From Symsagittifera roscoffensis (lineage: Eukaryota > Xenacoelomorpha > Acoela > Convolutidae), in the NCBI RefSeq assembly GCF_963678635.1, contig NC_087067.1, forward strand, positions 34,497,509 through 34,561,508: a stretch of 64,000 nt of DNA, written 5' to 3'. A program made the translations under genes and the position numbers. The notes beneath the pieces are model-generated. The model saw nothing but the letters and a program-made list of their open reading frames with translations. It had not been told where the DNA came from and searched no databases. This document shows positions 1 to 10,353 of this stretch, piece after piece. Position 1 is the first letter of the stretch. Each line of letters opens with the position of its first letter.

Positions 1-950
1 GTTGTTGTTCTGTATAGTGTGATATTTTGAATGTTGGTTTAAAATAAGCTGTTTTTGTGAAATAGTCTGTGTCCCTTTTTTCATTGCTTATTATGTTATT
101 TATTGATGATTCTTCATCGAGAATTGTTGATTGACATATGTCTAGTAGTTTTAATAAATTTTTTACTCTGTAGCTACGTCTTTTGTGTGGAAAGTTGTTG
201 CATTAGTTTCACAATATCCTAAGAGTCCTAAGGGTAAGCTGATTTTGTACGGTGAAAAATTATACACGTGTAGAGAAAAATATCGGAGTTTGAGTTTCTC
301 ATGTATTTTATGGATGAAATTGTTACTCTAAAAAATTTGTGAATTGGTCTGAATTCAAAGTCTGACATATATTCATGTTGTCTGTTTTGATTTTTGTCGT
401 ATTGGTGAACTTGTTTAATTGGAAATTCATAAATGTAACGTGAGAGTGGTTTACGATGTTTTCCTTCTTCATTATAGACGTGATGAAATTTTGAAGAGAA
501 GGTTGTTTGTTCATTCTTTGGAAGAATGTTAAAGCGGTGTTTTGCATTCTTGTATATTTATCTTTTATATTAATTTTTTTATCTAATATATTAATAGTTG
601 ATATGTATTTTGCGATGAATGGAATTCCAATATTATTGTGTTTCATATCTGTGATATGATATAATTGTTTAAATGGTTGTGAGAAGTTTGTTTTGTTCCA
701 TTGTTTTAGTGGGAGCAAGGGAAAGTTGAATTTTTCCATAATTTGTTAAAGTTGAGCCTTGTGCTGTTGCTAGTCTACTGGTTGTTTTTACAGGTGTTAG
801 TCTCGGGTGTAGGGTTTTGATTTCATTCCGAGTTGGAATATTTATGATATTTGATTCTGCTACAGAATCTATTAAAAATCTATTTCAAGGTCTGGTGGTT
901 GAAATTCTTTATTTTTTGGACTTTCTACAGAAAGGGGATTGTCCAAATTT
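1..950 (-). pseudogene. Broken protease to reverse-transcriptase start of element A
   Basis: The longest open part, 323-739 minus (138 codons), matches the segment after the protease in element B: both share the stretch ITDxKHNxIGxPFIxKY and a downstream FFQRxNKQP. Positions 1-322 match the region before the reverse transcriptase fingers, around 35,450-35,780 of B. The protease active site is at 858-869. There the catalytic triplet reads Asp-Ser-Val instead of Asp-Ser-Gly, and a nearby frameshift puts two stops in front of it. The protein cannot be functional as written. Confidence 0.8.
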
Positions 951-1209
951 TTTCTTTTGGTGGTTCTTTTAGTATATTTTGGTAAATGTGATTTGTACTA
1001 GAACATGGTAATCGTTCATTTTCAGATTGTTGTGATTTCGTTACTTCATCTACTATTTGTTCGATTGGTATGTTATTACTTCTGTCTAGTGTGATATTCT
1101 AAAAGTAATTCCAAGTGATTTTCGTAAGTATGTGAATGAAAAGGTTGTTCGTATGTAACATTTTCATAATCGTTTTCAAATTTTATCATGTTGACTAAAA
1201 GTGTGTTTT

Positions 1210-2060
1210 CTATATCACTTTCACAGTCTGTTGATTCACAATTAATGTGATTCAATTGTAATTCAGTAGTTTCTGTGTTATCAATACCACGGGGTCTGAA
1301 TTTGTTTCTTCAGTTGTTTGTACTTGATTTATTTGTCTCTAATGTTTTGGTGTTTTACAACGATATTTGTTTTGAGAATCTGGCTAACGTGAATTATTTC
1401 TATAAAGTGATTGAGAATAATTTCTTTGTCTATTTTTATCGTTTAATTTCCTATTTTGTGAATTATCTCGTTTTTTGTTTTGATAATTGTGGTAATTAGA
1501 TCTTTGGTGATATGATCTATTGTCTGAATAATCACGTGATTGATTGTTATATTGTTGATTTCGATTATTTGAATAACTGCTGTTCCTATTGTTGGAATAA
1601 TCTCTGTGTCTATTGTATGATGAGTTTCTTGCTCTATCGTTTGAATAGTGTCTATTCCTAGGATGTGAATGGGAACTGGTATCAAAAAAATGATTCTGTC
1701 TGTTTGAGTTTGATCGTGAATAATTTTTTCGATACTGGGTATTTCGACTGTATGATCGACTATATCTATTTTGTGAGGAATTTCGTCAATTTTTTTTACC
1801 TGGAGATCTACCTCTGTAGTTAGAGTTATAAGCTGATTTGATTTCTTGAATGTTTTGAGCTATTTGGGAGTGATTTTCAAGCGCTATTGTTACTATGAAT
1901 GTTTTTGTTTGGTAAATTTTGATCTTTGTTCATCTATTGATAAAATGATATATTTGGTTCTTTGTACTTTTGTGGTTTATTTTGATTGTCTTGCTGTTTT
2001 TGTCTGCATTCAGCAATGCTGTGTCCGTATCCTCGGCAATAGTTACACCATTTTTTAAAT
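1210..2060 (-). pseudogene. Gag nucleocapsid region of element A: CCHC zinc knuckle and Arg/Ser/Asn-rich tail
   Basis: An intact CX2CX4HX4C zinc knuckle reads at 2,006-2,047 on the minus strand (C-NY-C-RGYG-H-SIAE-C), preceded by KKW. This is the RNA-binding motif of retroviral and Ty3-type Gag. It is followed, towards position 1,210, by a long low-complexity tail rich in Arg, Ser, Asn and Tyr, broken by frameshifts. The Ile/His-rich 80-codon frame at 1,443-1,685 is the same DNA read out of frame. Element B has the same layout but a stop codon inside its knuckle. Confidence 0.8.
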
Positions 2061-2108
2061 GATGGTTTACCTTTAAAACTTGGGTTTCTCTCATCTATAT
2101 TCAGAATT

Positions 2109-2937
2109 TCATAAATTTTTTTGGGTAAATCTGTATCCGTATATATTATTAATGTGTGTTGTAGTTGTTTGAATATTATTAACGTACTGTAATTTGAGAT
2201 TTTCTGTTTCCTCTAATTTCATAGTGATTTCTGCTTGTTCTAGTTTAACTACTAGTTTTCTGAAACCTAAATCTGGTTCTCGAAATGAGGACGGATGTGA
2301 TGCTCTTTTTTTAATTGCTAATTTTCGTAGTTGAGGTGTTAGAGTCATCATTAGAATTACTGTCATTTTTGTGTTTTTATAATGATGAGTGTTTAGTGAG
2401 TATGCTTTTCGGAATAGTGTTTCCATCCTTACTGCTAGTTCTTTGATCGTTTCATTTGGTAGTCTACGAATTACTAGTCTACAGTAGTCTGCGTAAAACT
2501 CTTTGATGTTGTTTGTTCCTTTCTGAATCAAGCATTTTTGAAAACTCTTGTGTAAATCTTTTCCAATCTGATTTTATTTCTACAGGTAAAACTGAAAACC
2601 ATTTTTGAGCTGCGCCATCAAGTGTGTTTTGTATTAACGCTGTGCGTCTATGTATCCAATTTTGGTGAAGTGGTGTGTTTATGGGTTCAGGTCCTATGTT
2701 CAAAATTAAATTTGCTGTGACTGCATTCAAATAATCTTCTACAGAATATTCAGGATCTGTACCGGTGAATACCATCAATGGTTTGTTTGATTGTATTGAT
2801 GATCCACCCATTGGGTATTGATTCATAGTTGTCTGTAGTGATTCTGCGGCATTTGGAATTTGTGAAAAATTTGTAAGTTGACTTTTTGCGATTTCATGTT
2901 GTTGTAAATAAAAAAGTAGTAAGATTTCATTTTGCAT
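2109..2937 (-). pseudogene. Gag capsid domain of element A
   Basis: Two overlapping minus-strand frames (2,479-2,937 and 2,109-2,531) together cover a retrotransposon Gag capsid-like domain. Visible landmarks are MVFTGTDPEYSVEDYLNAV near the start, then AAQKWFSVLP and DWKRFTQEFSKM, which match the usual FxG-DP...A..WF..L....W..F...F pattern of Ty3-type Gag. One frameshift near 2,500 splits the domain. The capsid of element B (32,819-33,481) aligns along its whole length, so the split is private to A. Confidence 0.88.
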
Positions 2938-3780
2938 TTGTGTTGGTTGATATTAATCTGTGTTAAGTGTTTTTGTATTTGTATTGGTTGATATGATTGT
3001 GTATAGGTTGGGTTTTGCGTTTGCAATGGTTGGTGAGTTTGTGTATTAGCTAGGTTTTGTGAGTAAAAATTTGTATTTTGGGATGCTTGATTCAGTCGAG
3101 GTGGTTTTACAAGGTATTCTTGTGTATATGGCGCAAAAATATCTGGTTGATAGTAGTCATCATCATCTGATGATAAAAAATTAGATGTACAATAAAGTGT
3201 TTTGTGCTTTCTTTGGTTTTGTTCATTGTTTTACTCTGTTGAAAAAATGGTTAAGTTTCACTTTGGTCTCGTGAAATTTGTGGATAGTCATGAAAATTTA
3301 CTGAAATTTTTGTTGGTTGTTGAAAATTTTGTCTTTGTGAAAATAAATGACTTTGGGTATTTGGGCAAAAAGATTAAGATGTTTTTGATCAATTTACATA
3401 GTGTTAATTGTGTTCTGCAAAGTTATTTCTAGTGAATGTTCTTTGTTTTTGTATTGGTTTCATCATTGGTCTAAATGTTTGATAGTTTACATGTGGGTAT
3501 TTTGGTACAACGGTGGGTTTAACTGTGGATTGTAATGTTACCTGTGGTAAGGTTGGATTTTTAGGTCTTGGAGTTGTGAGATTTGGATCTATTGGTGAGA
3601 TACTTTGTTGTGTTGTTGTTACTACTGTTGCAAAATGTGATGGTGTTTGAAAATCTTGCTGTGTGAGGTCCTAGTTCCATTTAGATTTTCTTGTTGTATG
3701 AGAGTTGAGTTTAAACTTTTATTTCCTGTTCTATCGGGTAGAAATGAATCATAGTTTAAAGGTGTTGCATCATGTGCGAG
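2938..3780 (-). pseudogene. Gln/Asn/Pro-rich Gag linker of element A
   Basis: On the minus strand this stretch encodes, in broken frames, a low-complexity chain rich in Gln, Asn, Thr, Tyr and Pro. It lies between the gag N-domain and the capsid, and it is collinear with the better-preserved 197-codon frame at 32,153-32,746 of element B. An acidic run (SSDDDD-type) is shared. It is probably a disordered linker. The small plus-strand frames here are shadows. Confidence 0.6.
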
Positions 3781-4581
3781 TGGTATATCTTAATATAATC
3801 TTTGCTTATGGAAATTGTGCCAATTGCTTGACTTGAAATATCTGTTGGTATGTTAAAGAATAATAGATGAGACCATTGAGGGTCCCAAACATAATCTGAT
3901 TGTTCTGCTAATACCGTATCATCTGCTGAATTTTGGAGTCTGAAATTCTTTCTTGCTTGTGAGATTAGGTCAAGATTATGTGTGAAATAATCTATGATAA
4001 ACCATGCGAAGATTTTTTGTAAACCGTGTTTAACATTTTGTGAAACGTCGCTACAAGTTGAATTTTCTCGGATTGTTTTTAAATATTCAGAAAATATTGC
4101 AATTTCATGTCTTACAGTGGTATGTTTTGATGTTTGAACTGGTGAAGCTCCTTGGGATTCTGGTTTTTCTAATATAGATAGATAGCTATAAGTTATTCGA
4201 AATACTTCATTAGTAAATATTGAATTTGCTCTTTGTGAGTTTTTGTGAATTTTATGTATTCTGTGAACACTTTTGAAAGTTCTATATCTACGTCGTCTGT
4301 TTGAAGTAGATATCTATCATGAAATTTATTTGGGGTCTATATTTCTATGGTATAGATTCCGTACTGTTTGTTTGGTTACAAGTTCCTTTGAGATAGTGGT
4401 CGATAATTTGTCTTTTAATTTTTACTTCTGGAAATTCTGCTGTGCATGGACTGACTTCTCTTTCAAATAACTTTGCTATTAAATTTTGACAAAATTGTGT
4501 TTGTCCTCTGTCATCAGTGAGGGAAGTAATTATAAATGGGAGGATGGAGTTTTCATCTTCACTTTCTTCATTTTGACTCAT
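3781..4581 (-). pseudogene. Gag N-terminal domain of element A
   Basis: It starts with ATG at 4,581 (MSQNEESEDENS...) and reads 78 codons with acidic N-terminus, LPFIITSLTDDRGQTQFCQNL and a CTAEFPEVKIKRQ stretch. It then changes frame and continues with a segment matching B: DDVDIE, the hydrophobic block FAWFIIDYFTHNLDLI, then QARKNFR and a WDPQW motif. The domain also occurs in element C (23,296-23,787), so it is conserved across subfamilies. I do not recognise it from other Gag families. The frame change falls at the same place and in the same direction as in B. Confidence 0.7.
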
Positions 4582-4794
4582 TTTTGTGCTTTATTTCTGC
4601 CAATTTATAACTTTCAATGTGTTTTATTAGTTGATTCCAATTGTATAGACGTACTGGTTTGTTTTTGTATGTGTTTTATATTCTGCATTTTCCTTGTATT
4701 GATGATTGTGATGTGGTTTCTGAGTCAAAAAATAATAATGTATCAATAACTTGGTAGCTTTTTTTTAAGGAGTCTTTTAATCTATAAAAATCTT

Positions 4795-5022
4795 CTAAAT
4801 GACTTGCTTCTGATTCGGAGAATGCGTTCCTTTGTTTTGAAAATCTTTTTCGTGTAACTGTCTTTGTTTGCTTAAAATTTTTCGTTTGATTGTTTGTTGT
4901 TTTGTTCTAATATATCCTGTTGACTGTCTGTGTTGAGTGATTACGAGATCATGTTTTTCGTTGTTTATTTCACAGTTGTCTAATATGATTGTTTGTTTAT
5001 TTTCTAAACTGTCTAGTGACAT
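4795..5022 (-). CDS. ORF1 of element A, small basic protein upstream of gag
   Basis: A 75-codon frame starts MSLDSLENKQ and contains an EINNEKHDLVITQHRQ stretch followed by a strongly basic run (KRKILSKQRQ). Homologues start at the same relative position in element B (30,638, MSLNNLGNKQ) and element C (24,478, MSRDNLGKQ). The basic run looks like a nuclear-localisation or RNA-binding patch, which is inference. After this run a frameshift in A diverts the C-terminus; the alternative frame continues to match B through SESEASHLED. The function is unknown. Confidence 0.6.
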   Translation of the reverse strand: MSLDSLENKQTIILDNCEINNEKHDLVITQHRQSTGYIRTKQQTIKRKILSKQRQLHEKDFQNKGTHSPNQKQVI

Positions 5023-5089
5023 AAGGTTTAGGATGACGGATGCAAATTTTGGATTAGTGATTTTTGATGCTTAGACTGTTAGTTATTAC

Positions 5090-5983
5090 AATTTTTTCGG
5101 GTTAGCCTAACTTGGGTCTTGTATTCGGGGTTAGAGAGAAAATCATATGTCAATTCCGGAGAATTATTGTTACTTTCTCGTGACTAGTCTAAGTTAAGGT
5201 GTTAACTTACTTAATCTTACTTAGGGGTAGTTATCGTGATCAAGGGTTGGAGAGTAGTAAATCGATTCACAAGTTTCAGGTATAATTAGAACACAAGTAG
5301 TTCGTTAGATACTTTTTTAAACTTGCTAAGTTTAAGTATTATCCTGGGTCAGGTAAGAGGGGGGATCAAGTGAAGGATGAAAAACCGAAGCTCTTCACTG
5401 TTTATCCTAATTAGAATGGTAAGTGTGATTGAAAAATTTCTGTTAGTCCAGGGCCTTGAGAAAGGGTTGGATAGTGAATCGACATTTGAGGTCGTTAGAC
5501 ATTGTGCTAATTATGTGTTGAGAACAAAATTGTTCTATTTGATCCAAGGTTAAGCCTTGATGATCAAGATATAAATTTATTGATATTAAAATTTAATTAA
5601 GATAAAAGTGAAATGGAGATCCAAGGAAAACCTTTATGATCTATTAAGTTTGATTTAGGTAAAAGTAAAAACTAGAATAGGCCTTTTTAAAATAATTTAA
5701 AGTTTAATTGATAGAAAACTTTAGTTTTTGATGTTGTTAGTGGTTTTATAATTTGCTTGTTATGTTTAGGTGATGAAGCTGGGATGAAGAAATGATTTTA
5801 TAAACAGTTTTTGTATTTACTAACTAATTTTTATTTTTCATTTCAATAAACATTTTTTGTAGATATCTTTTTCAAAATTACTGCAGATTAAAGGAAACGA
5901 CTAGTGATGTTTTTATCAGTCGTTATTGTACAATAATAAGTTTAGCGCCTGTAATTATTGATGAAGCTTTTTCTTCAATGACA
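5090..5983 (-). other. 5' leader of element A with stem-loops
   Basis: This is untranslated leader between the 77-codon leader ORF and ORF1. It contains at least two short stem-loops of the form GATC..CAAGG-loop-CCTTG..GATC (best at 5,541-5,565, weaker near 5,617-5,641). The same structures are found in the leaders of elements B and C. No protein-coding frame is supported. Confidence 0.55.
5541..5565 (-). promoter_or_regulatory. Leader stem-loop, element A
   Basis: The minus-strand RNA would read GATC-AT-CAAGG, a five-base loop, then CCTTG-GATC. This gives a five-pair stem extended by a four-pair GATC helix with a two-base bulge. Element B has the matching hairpin at 30,371-30,395. Possible roles (packaging, dimerisation, translation control) are inference. 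Confidence 0.5.
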
Positions 5984-6217
5984 CTATGTTTGCAAATGAA
6001 AATCTAAATTCATTGCTAATAAAACTCTAAATATAAAAATTTGAGTTGGCTTTTGCCGTACGACCATGAAACTTATGGGTAAGTTGCGTTGTAGTCGTAT
6101 ATCGTCTGTTGTCCGAGGTCTTCTTCGAATACCGGGTAGTTCTCGTATTGTTCGGAATAATGGCTCTGATCTATTGAGTCGGAGAGACATTTCAATTAAA
6201 TTATTATCGTGTAACAT
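5984..6217 (-). CDS. 77-codon leader ORF just inside the 5' LTR, element A
   Basis: This is an uninterrupted frame of 77 codons starting MLHDNNLIEMSLRLNRSEPL and ending in MNLDFHLQT. Element B has a frame of exactly the same length (29,697-29,930) with the same start and end, closed by one internal TGA. Element D begins the same reading at the window edge (LNRSEP). The protein is rich in Arg (RELPGIRRRPR) and has no domain I recognise. It lies about 70 bases downstream of the LTR, so it would be the first ORF on the genomic RNA. Conservation in length and frame across copies favours a real peptide or a translational-control uORF. Confidence 0.6.
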   Translation of the reverse strand: MLHDNNLIEMSLRLNRSEPLFRTIRELPGIRRRPRTTDDIRLQRNLPISFMVVRQKPTQIFIFRVLLAMNLDFHLQT

Positions 6218-6271
6218 TTTTGTGAATGTTTGTCTAAGTCTAAACTATTTTATTCCTTAAGGTCTTATTCG

Positions 6272-6289
6272 AGACTTATGGTCGCACCA
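6272..6289 (-). promoter_or_regulatory. Primer-binding site, element A
   Basis: Two bases after the LTR the minus strand reads TGGTGCGACCATAAGTCT. It begins with TGG, as expected for pairing with a tRNA CCA end, and is identical in elements B and D. I could not match it to a specific tRNA. Confidence 0.6.
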
Positions 6290-6291
6290 GA

Positions 6292-6668
6292 TGAGTTGGG
6301 ATGGAATCCTAACTCATAGAGTAATTTCAAATTGGGTACACCGTCTGCTCGTCACGGTATCTTTTTTTCGGCCGGATAGATTCGTGCAACTTCTTAGTCT
6401 AATACCGATCTTAGTCTTACTCTTTTATCTCTTAGTATCAATAGATCTAGAGTATACTGGTTTGTTATGAGTCGGTCTCTTGGAAAAAGCAACTAAGTTG
6501 TACGTAAAATTCAGAATGCTCTGGTGCTGAAATTCTAAGTAATTTCAGCACTTACAAATAAATGGGTTGTTAGTTAGTTGGAGTATGGTTGGTTATTCTT
6601 TATTATTTTATAGGGATAAAATATCTAATTTTTAACCAATAATACTATATAGTTTGGATCAGGTTCCA
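6292..6668 (-). repeat. 5' LTR of element A
   Basis: It starts TGGAACC and ends CTCA when read on the minus strand, and is homologous over its length to the LTRs at 27,165, 29,194, 49,907 and 63,446. It keeps the internal inverted repeat GTGCTGAAATT...AATTTCAGCAC at 6,524-6,551. At 377 bp it is shorter than the 410-bp B, D and solo LTRs because of small deletions. Confidence 0.88.
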
Positions 6669-6778
6669 CATGGTCGGCTTACTTGTCAGTGGTGAATTTA
6701 ACTCTGATGCTCGGTTAAGGCTGATGTTTCTTCTAAAAAGAATCTCAGTTGCGGCAAATCAAAGTTTGACTGGTGCAA

Positions 6779-7490
6779 GGCTGAATTAAATTATCAGGGC
6801 AAAATGAACAAAACCTGATTTTTCAAACACGTTTTTTTCAATTTGAGTTAAGATTAGACAAAAATGAGGAGAACAAAAGTCGCCCAAGTTTTCATCAGAT
6901 ATGGTGCAATTCCGTCTCCAAAAATCTGAACCAAAATTTTAACCCAAAAAAGAATCGTTTTGCCTTATTTAATTAATCAAGAATTACGCTGAAACTACTT
7001 TGTAAATTGGTGAGAAATATATATCTAAATAAACCTCTTACACATCCCAACAAAGTTCTAGAAATTTTGAATCTCCAAAAACCAATATTTATGCTTGATA
7101 GCCACGAATTGTGATTTTTACTATATAAAACCCGAAATGTTTGCTTAAAAACAAACTTCAAACAATTTACTCAAAATTTTGGAGATTTAATCTTTGTGGA
7201 ACTTTGTTAGGCTGTGTAAAAGGCTTGTTATGATATATATTTCTCACTGTTTAAAAAAGTAGTTTCAGCGCAATTCTTGATTAATTAACAAAAACCAAAA
7301 AGATTCGTTTTTGAGGTAACATTTTGGTTGAGATTTTTGAAGAAAAAAAAGCACCATAGTAAATCTGATGAAATTCTGAGCAAGTTTTGTTCGCCTCAAT
7401 TTTTTGTCTTATCTTAACCCAATTAGAGAAACACGAGTTTGAAATTTCAAGTTTTGTTCGTTTTGTCCAGAGAAGTTATATCAGCACTGT
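6779..7490. repeat. Foldback (long inverted repeat) element 1
   Basis: The left arm (about 6,779-7,010) and the right arm (about 7,225-7,490) are reverse complements with scattered mismatches: for example the left motif TTAATTAATCAAGAATTACGC answers the right motif GCGCAATTCTTGATTAATTAA. The outer ends read as a CAGCAC-like terminus. No long ORF lies inside. It is probably a non-autonomous DNA element of foldback type; family unknown. Confidence 0.6.
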
Positions 7491-8100
7491 ATTCCGGCTA
7501 GTTTTTAGTCGGCTGACTCGCCATAGTAAGTTTCTTTTTAGTCGCAGGTGGTTTAAAAGAAAGAAAATGTTTTGGTTTTTCTAGTCAATCAAAAGTTACG
7601 CGGTATCTACCGGTTCAATTAATGATACAATTGTTTAAAATTGAGCTTCTTATAGAAAATTAAAAACAGTTTTATCTCTAAAAATTGAGCAAAATTTTTT
7701 AAAATTGTTTTCAAATAAAAAGTTGGAGTTTTATATAGTAAAGTTGTTAAATTTTGTCTATCAAACAAAAGTAAATTGTTTTATACGTTTTCTAGGAGAT
7801 CACGTCTTTTTAAACATTGTTGAGCTCTATAAGAGGCTCACTTTGACTTAGTTTTGTTAGTATTTGACGTGGTAGTTTCAGCATTATTTTTGATTGACTA
7901 AAATGCAAAACATTTTTTTCCCTTTTGGTTAAAACTTTGGGCCGAATTTCGAAAAACAAACTCTCCCATAGTAATTCCTCCAAAACTCTAAGCAAGTTTT
8001 GTGGTCATCCTTTTTGTCTAAAATCATTCCATTTTGAGAAAACCCCTTTATAATATTCGAGTTTTATGCGTTTTGTTCGGACAATTTAAATCAGCACTAA
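7487..8100. repeat. Foldback element 2, related to element 1
   Basis: The right portion (about 7,870-8,100) is homologous in the same orientation to the right arm of foldback 1, from TTGATTGAC/TTGATTAAT through the TTTTGTCTAAAATC/TTTTGTCTTATCTT block to CAGCACT. The left portion (about 7,550-7,610) carries the inverted match (GTCAATCAAAA). The arms are less well preserved than in element 1. No gene is visible. Confidence 0.45.
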
Positions 8101-8380
8101 CGAGTAACAGAATGAAAACAAACTTTGTCGTATAATCTGGGACAAGGCAGTGTTTTTAATTTTTTTGCTGAACCACCAGACAAATAGCTAATTATCTATT
8201 TGCTGTTGATTAAAAGAAAAGCAAAATTATCAAAATAAAACTGCCTTGTCGCAGATTTCATGACAAAGTTTGTTTTTTTTTTCTGTTACTAACTAGTGCT
8301 GCTTTAAATTATCCGGAAAAAAATAAATAAAACTTGAAACTTATAGAGGAATTTTCTCAAAACGGGTTGATTTTTTGATT
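8021..8380. repeat. Foldback element 3, overlapping element 2
   Basis: The left arm 8,021-8,163 and right arm 8,222-8,380 are inverted copies: CAAACTTTGTC...ACAAGGCAGT on the left is answered by ACTGCCTTGTC...GACAAAGTTTG on the right, and the outer parts also pair (TTTTGAGAAAA with TTTTCTCAAAA). A spacer of about 60 bases separates them. Its outer left arm is shared with the right end of element 2, so the two are nested or joined. Confidence 0.6.
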
Positions 8381-8652
8381 TATAATCAAATATTTAGGCA
8401 GAAACCGCATTTACTAAGCCTAATAAAGTAGTTAGCTTAATTGTAGGTCTTTTAGCAAAATGCATATTCCACTTATATTTGCTGAATCCGCCTATAAAGT
8501 TGCGGAATCCGAACCAAACTGCTATTTTTGCGCATTGTGGGTTCCGCGGCTTAACTGATTTGCCTACAAAACTTACGTTACAAGTATTTGCTAGTAGATT
8601 TCGCTACAATTTGATAAGTGGATCCCTTTCACTATTTAGAACACGTTCAATG

Positions 8653-8938
8653 CAGGGGCGGATCTTGGATTTTCTCGAGGGGAGGGGGGAAATTTTGACC
8701 AAAAAATTGCGGTTTCTTCGGCGCGCGTTCCCCCTTAAAATTGATATATATTGGCGCCAGAGGCGCCTTCAGAAAAAAAGTTTTCGTGTCTGTCACCAAA
8801 AAATGGATATCTCAAAATTGTACAAAGGGGGACCAATTGGTTCGGCAGGGGTAGAATCGCTAAGGGGGTGGGGGGGGGGGGGGTGATTGGGGGCGTCTGG
8901 CCAACTGCCCCCCCCCCCCCCCCCTAAATCCGCCCCTG
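8653..8938. mobile_element. hAT-type non-autonomous element (MITE)
   Basis: The terminal inverted repeats are CAGGGGCGGAT on the left and ATCCGCCCCTG on the right. They are flanked by an 8-bp duplication, GTTCAATG at 8,645-8,652 and GTTTAATG at 8,939-8,946 (7 of 8 identical). This terminal sequence and duplication length are typical of hAT elements. The interior is GC-rich with long G and C runs and no transposase; the 135-codon frame over it is not a gene. A diverged copy lies at about 11,280-11,700. Confidence 0.8.
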
Positions 8939-8946
8939 GTTTAATG

Positions 8947-9974
8947 GATCGTCTCCGGATTCCAGATAAAAAGCACCCATGGGAGGGCGCATCCAGTTTT
9001 CATTTTAGCCTATAGTGTTTTTTAAACAAATCTTAGGACGAGGTTAAGTTCACATTGCTTTAATTCTGGTGACAGTCATTTTATTCTGCATATACATCTG
9101 TATTAATATATCTGTAAACAGCCCTATTCCTGGAGCTTGTTTGCGCCAGTGGTTCCCTCGCTTCGAATACGCATATGGCTTTGCCGGGTTCGGTGGATTG
9201 AGTCCAAAAATATTCGGCCCTATTCTGAACCGGATATTCGAGAAGTATCTCATCCCTGCTACTCCAGGGGCGTCAATAATTCCTGGATCTGTCATGGAAA
9301 AGCTACGACCGCTATTCACTTCAGTTTAAGCTTAAATAGACGAGGTTTGAAGTAAAAAATGAGTCCGTATTCACCAATAGTTTCTACACAGCGGAACTAA
9401 AACAAACAAAACCGCTAGTATCAAGGCCAAGCCCTGATCGTTCCCGATTACCTTTTAAGGTCAATAGAGCAGTAATACCATGAAAAAATTTATGTAATCA
9501 TAAAAACTGATTTTCTTTTTTAAAATTTTCGATTTTTTGCAAAAATCATCCACCAACAGGGCATATGAAGTACAAATTGATAGGTTACGCTCCTAGTAAC
9601 AAATAAAAAATGGCAAATAAGCTTCCTTCAACCAATTTGGAACGGTTTCTTAGACGGATTAGATATCCGCTTACACGATAATAGCGCCAAAATTATCGCG
9701 TGTTAATTGTTCAAAATTGGCCGAAATGGCCGTCTTTAAAATCCCATAACTTCACAAAAAAATATCACAGGTGAAAAATCCGGTCAATTCTAAGCTCAGG
9801 ACAACAATAGTTTTCGGATGATATAGAGAAACTCCGTCAAAAATGGCTAGTTAGTAGGTCAAATTTGTTTGAAGAAAAAAACCCACCTCGAGCCCAAATC
9901 TTCTGTTACTTTCGTAACAAAACTCGGAACAACAAAACTTAAAGATGAAAAGCTTATTTTCGATATTGAAATTT
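8947..9974. other. No gene recognised; intergenic/repeat-derived
   Basis: A relatively GC-rich stretch (about 9,120-9,350) is open on both strands over 70-90 codons, but no frame resembles a known protein and there are no splice or domain cues. The rest is AT-rich with a small inverted repeat near 9,670-9,705. It ends at the 3' end of element C. Confidence 0.4.
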
Positions 9975-10353
9975 TGAGTCTGAGTCCGGGTGGCTTTCTC
10001 ATAGAGTAATTTCGGAAAAGGTATACCGTCTGTTAGTCACGCTACTTTATTTCCTGCCGTATAGATTCGTGCAATTTTTTAGTCTAGTACCGATCCTATT
10101 CTTACTCATATTTTTGCCTGTCTCAAAAGATTTATTATATACTGGTATTGTTGCGAGGTTAGAATCAAAAAAGAGCAACTCTTTGCTAAGTTATATTTGT
10201 TCTTCTCTGGTTGAAAATATAAACAGTTTTAGCCTTACAAATTATTTTAAGTTTTAGTCATGGTTCATGATTGGTTATCTCTAAGTCTTTTACAGAGATA
10301 AGTGTTAAGAAAATAATTGGAAGTAATCAATACTTGTTTTGAACTGGTTTACA
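9975..10353 (-). repeat. 3' LTR of element C
   Basis: It aligns with the C 5' LTR over its length (shared blocks: AGATTCGTGCAA, GTATACCGTCTGTT, AGTTTTAGTCATGG as read on the plus strand). It starts TGTAAACC and ends CTCA on the minus strand. A short purine-rich tract (CCCGGGATTT-like) lies immediately upstream on the minus strand, at the place of GCCCCGGATGGG in element B, and may serve as polypurine tract. Confidence 0.8.

Larger units (their letters stand above)
1..6668 (-). mobile_element. Element A: 5' part of a giant Ty3/mdg4-type LTR retrotransposon
   Basis: Read on the minus strand, this runs from a 5' LTR at 6,292-6,668 through leader, ORF1, gag, protease and the start of reverse transcriptase. 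The left window edge cuts it at a point matching about 35,780 of element B. Gene order and protein sequence are collinear with B throughout. Many frameshifts and stops show that it is a dead copy. It is useful because several sites broken in B are intact here, for example the CCHC zinc knuckle and the leader ORF. Its 3' end lies outside the window, so no target-site duplication can be tested. Confidence 0.9.

Noticed and set aside
8479-8886. 135-codon plus frame across the MITE
   Set aside because: Spans non-homologous boundary and MITE sequence, ends in Gly run from the G tract, not conserved in the second copy.
9050-9355. Overlapping frames on both strands near 9.1-9.35 kb as a gene
   Set aside because: Open on both strands over a short GC-rich piece; no recognisable domain, no splice evidence and no other copy in the window.
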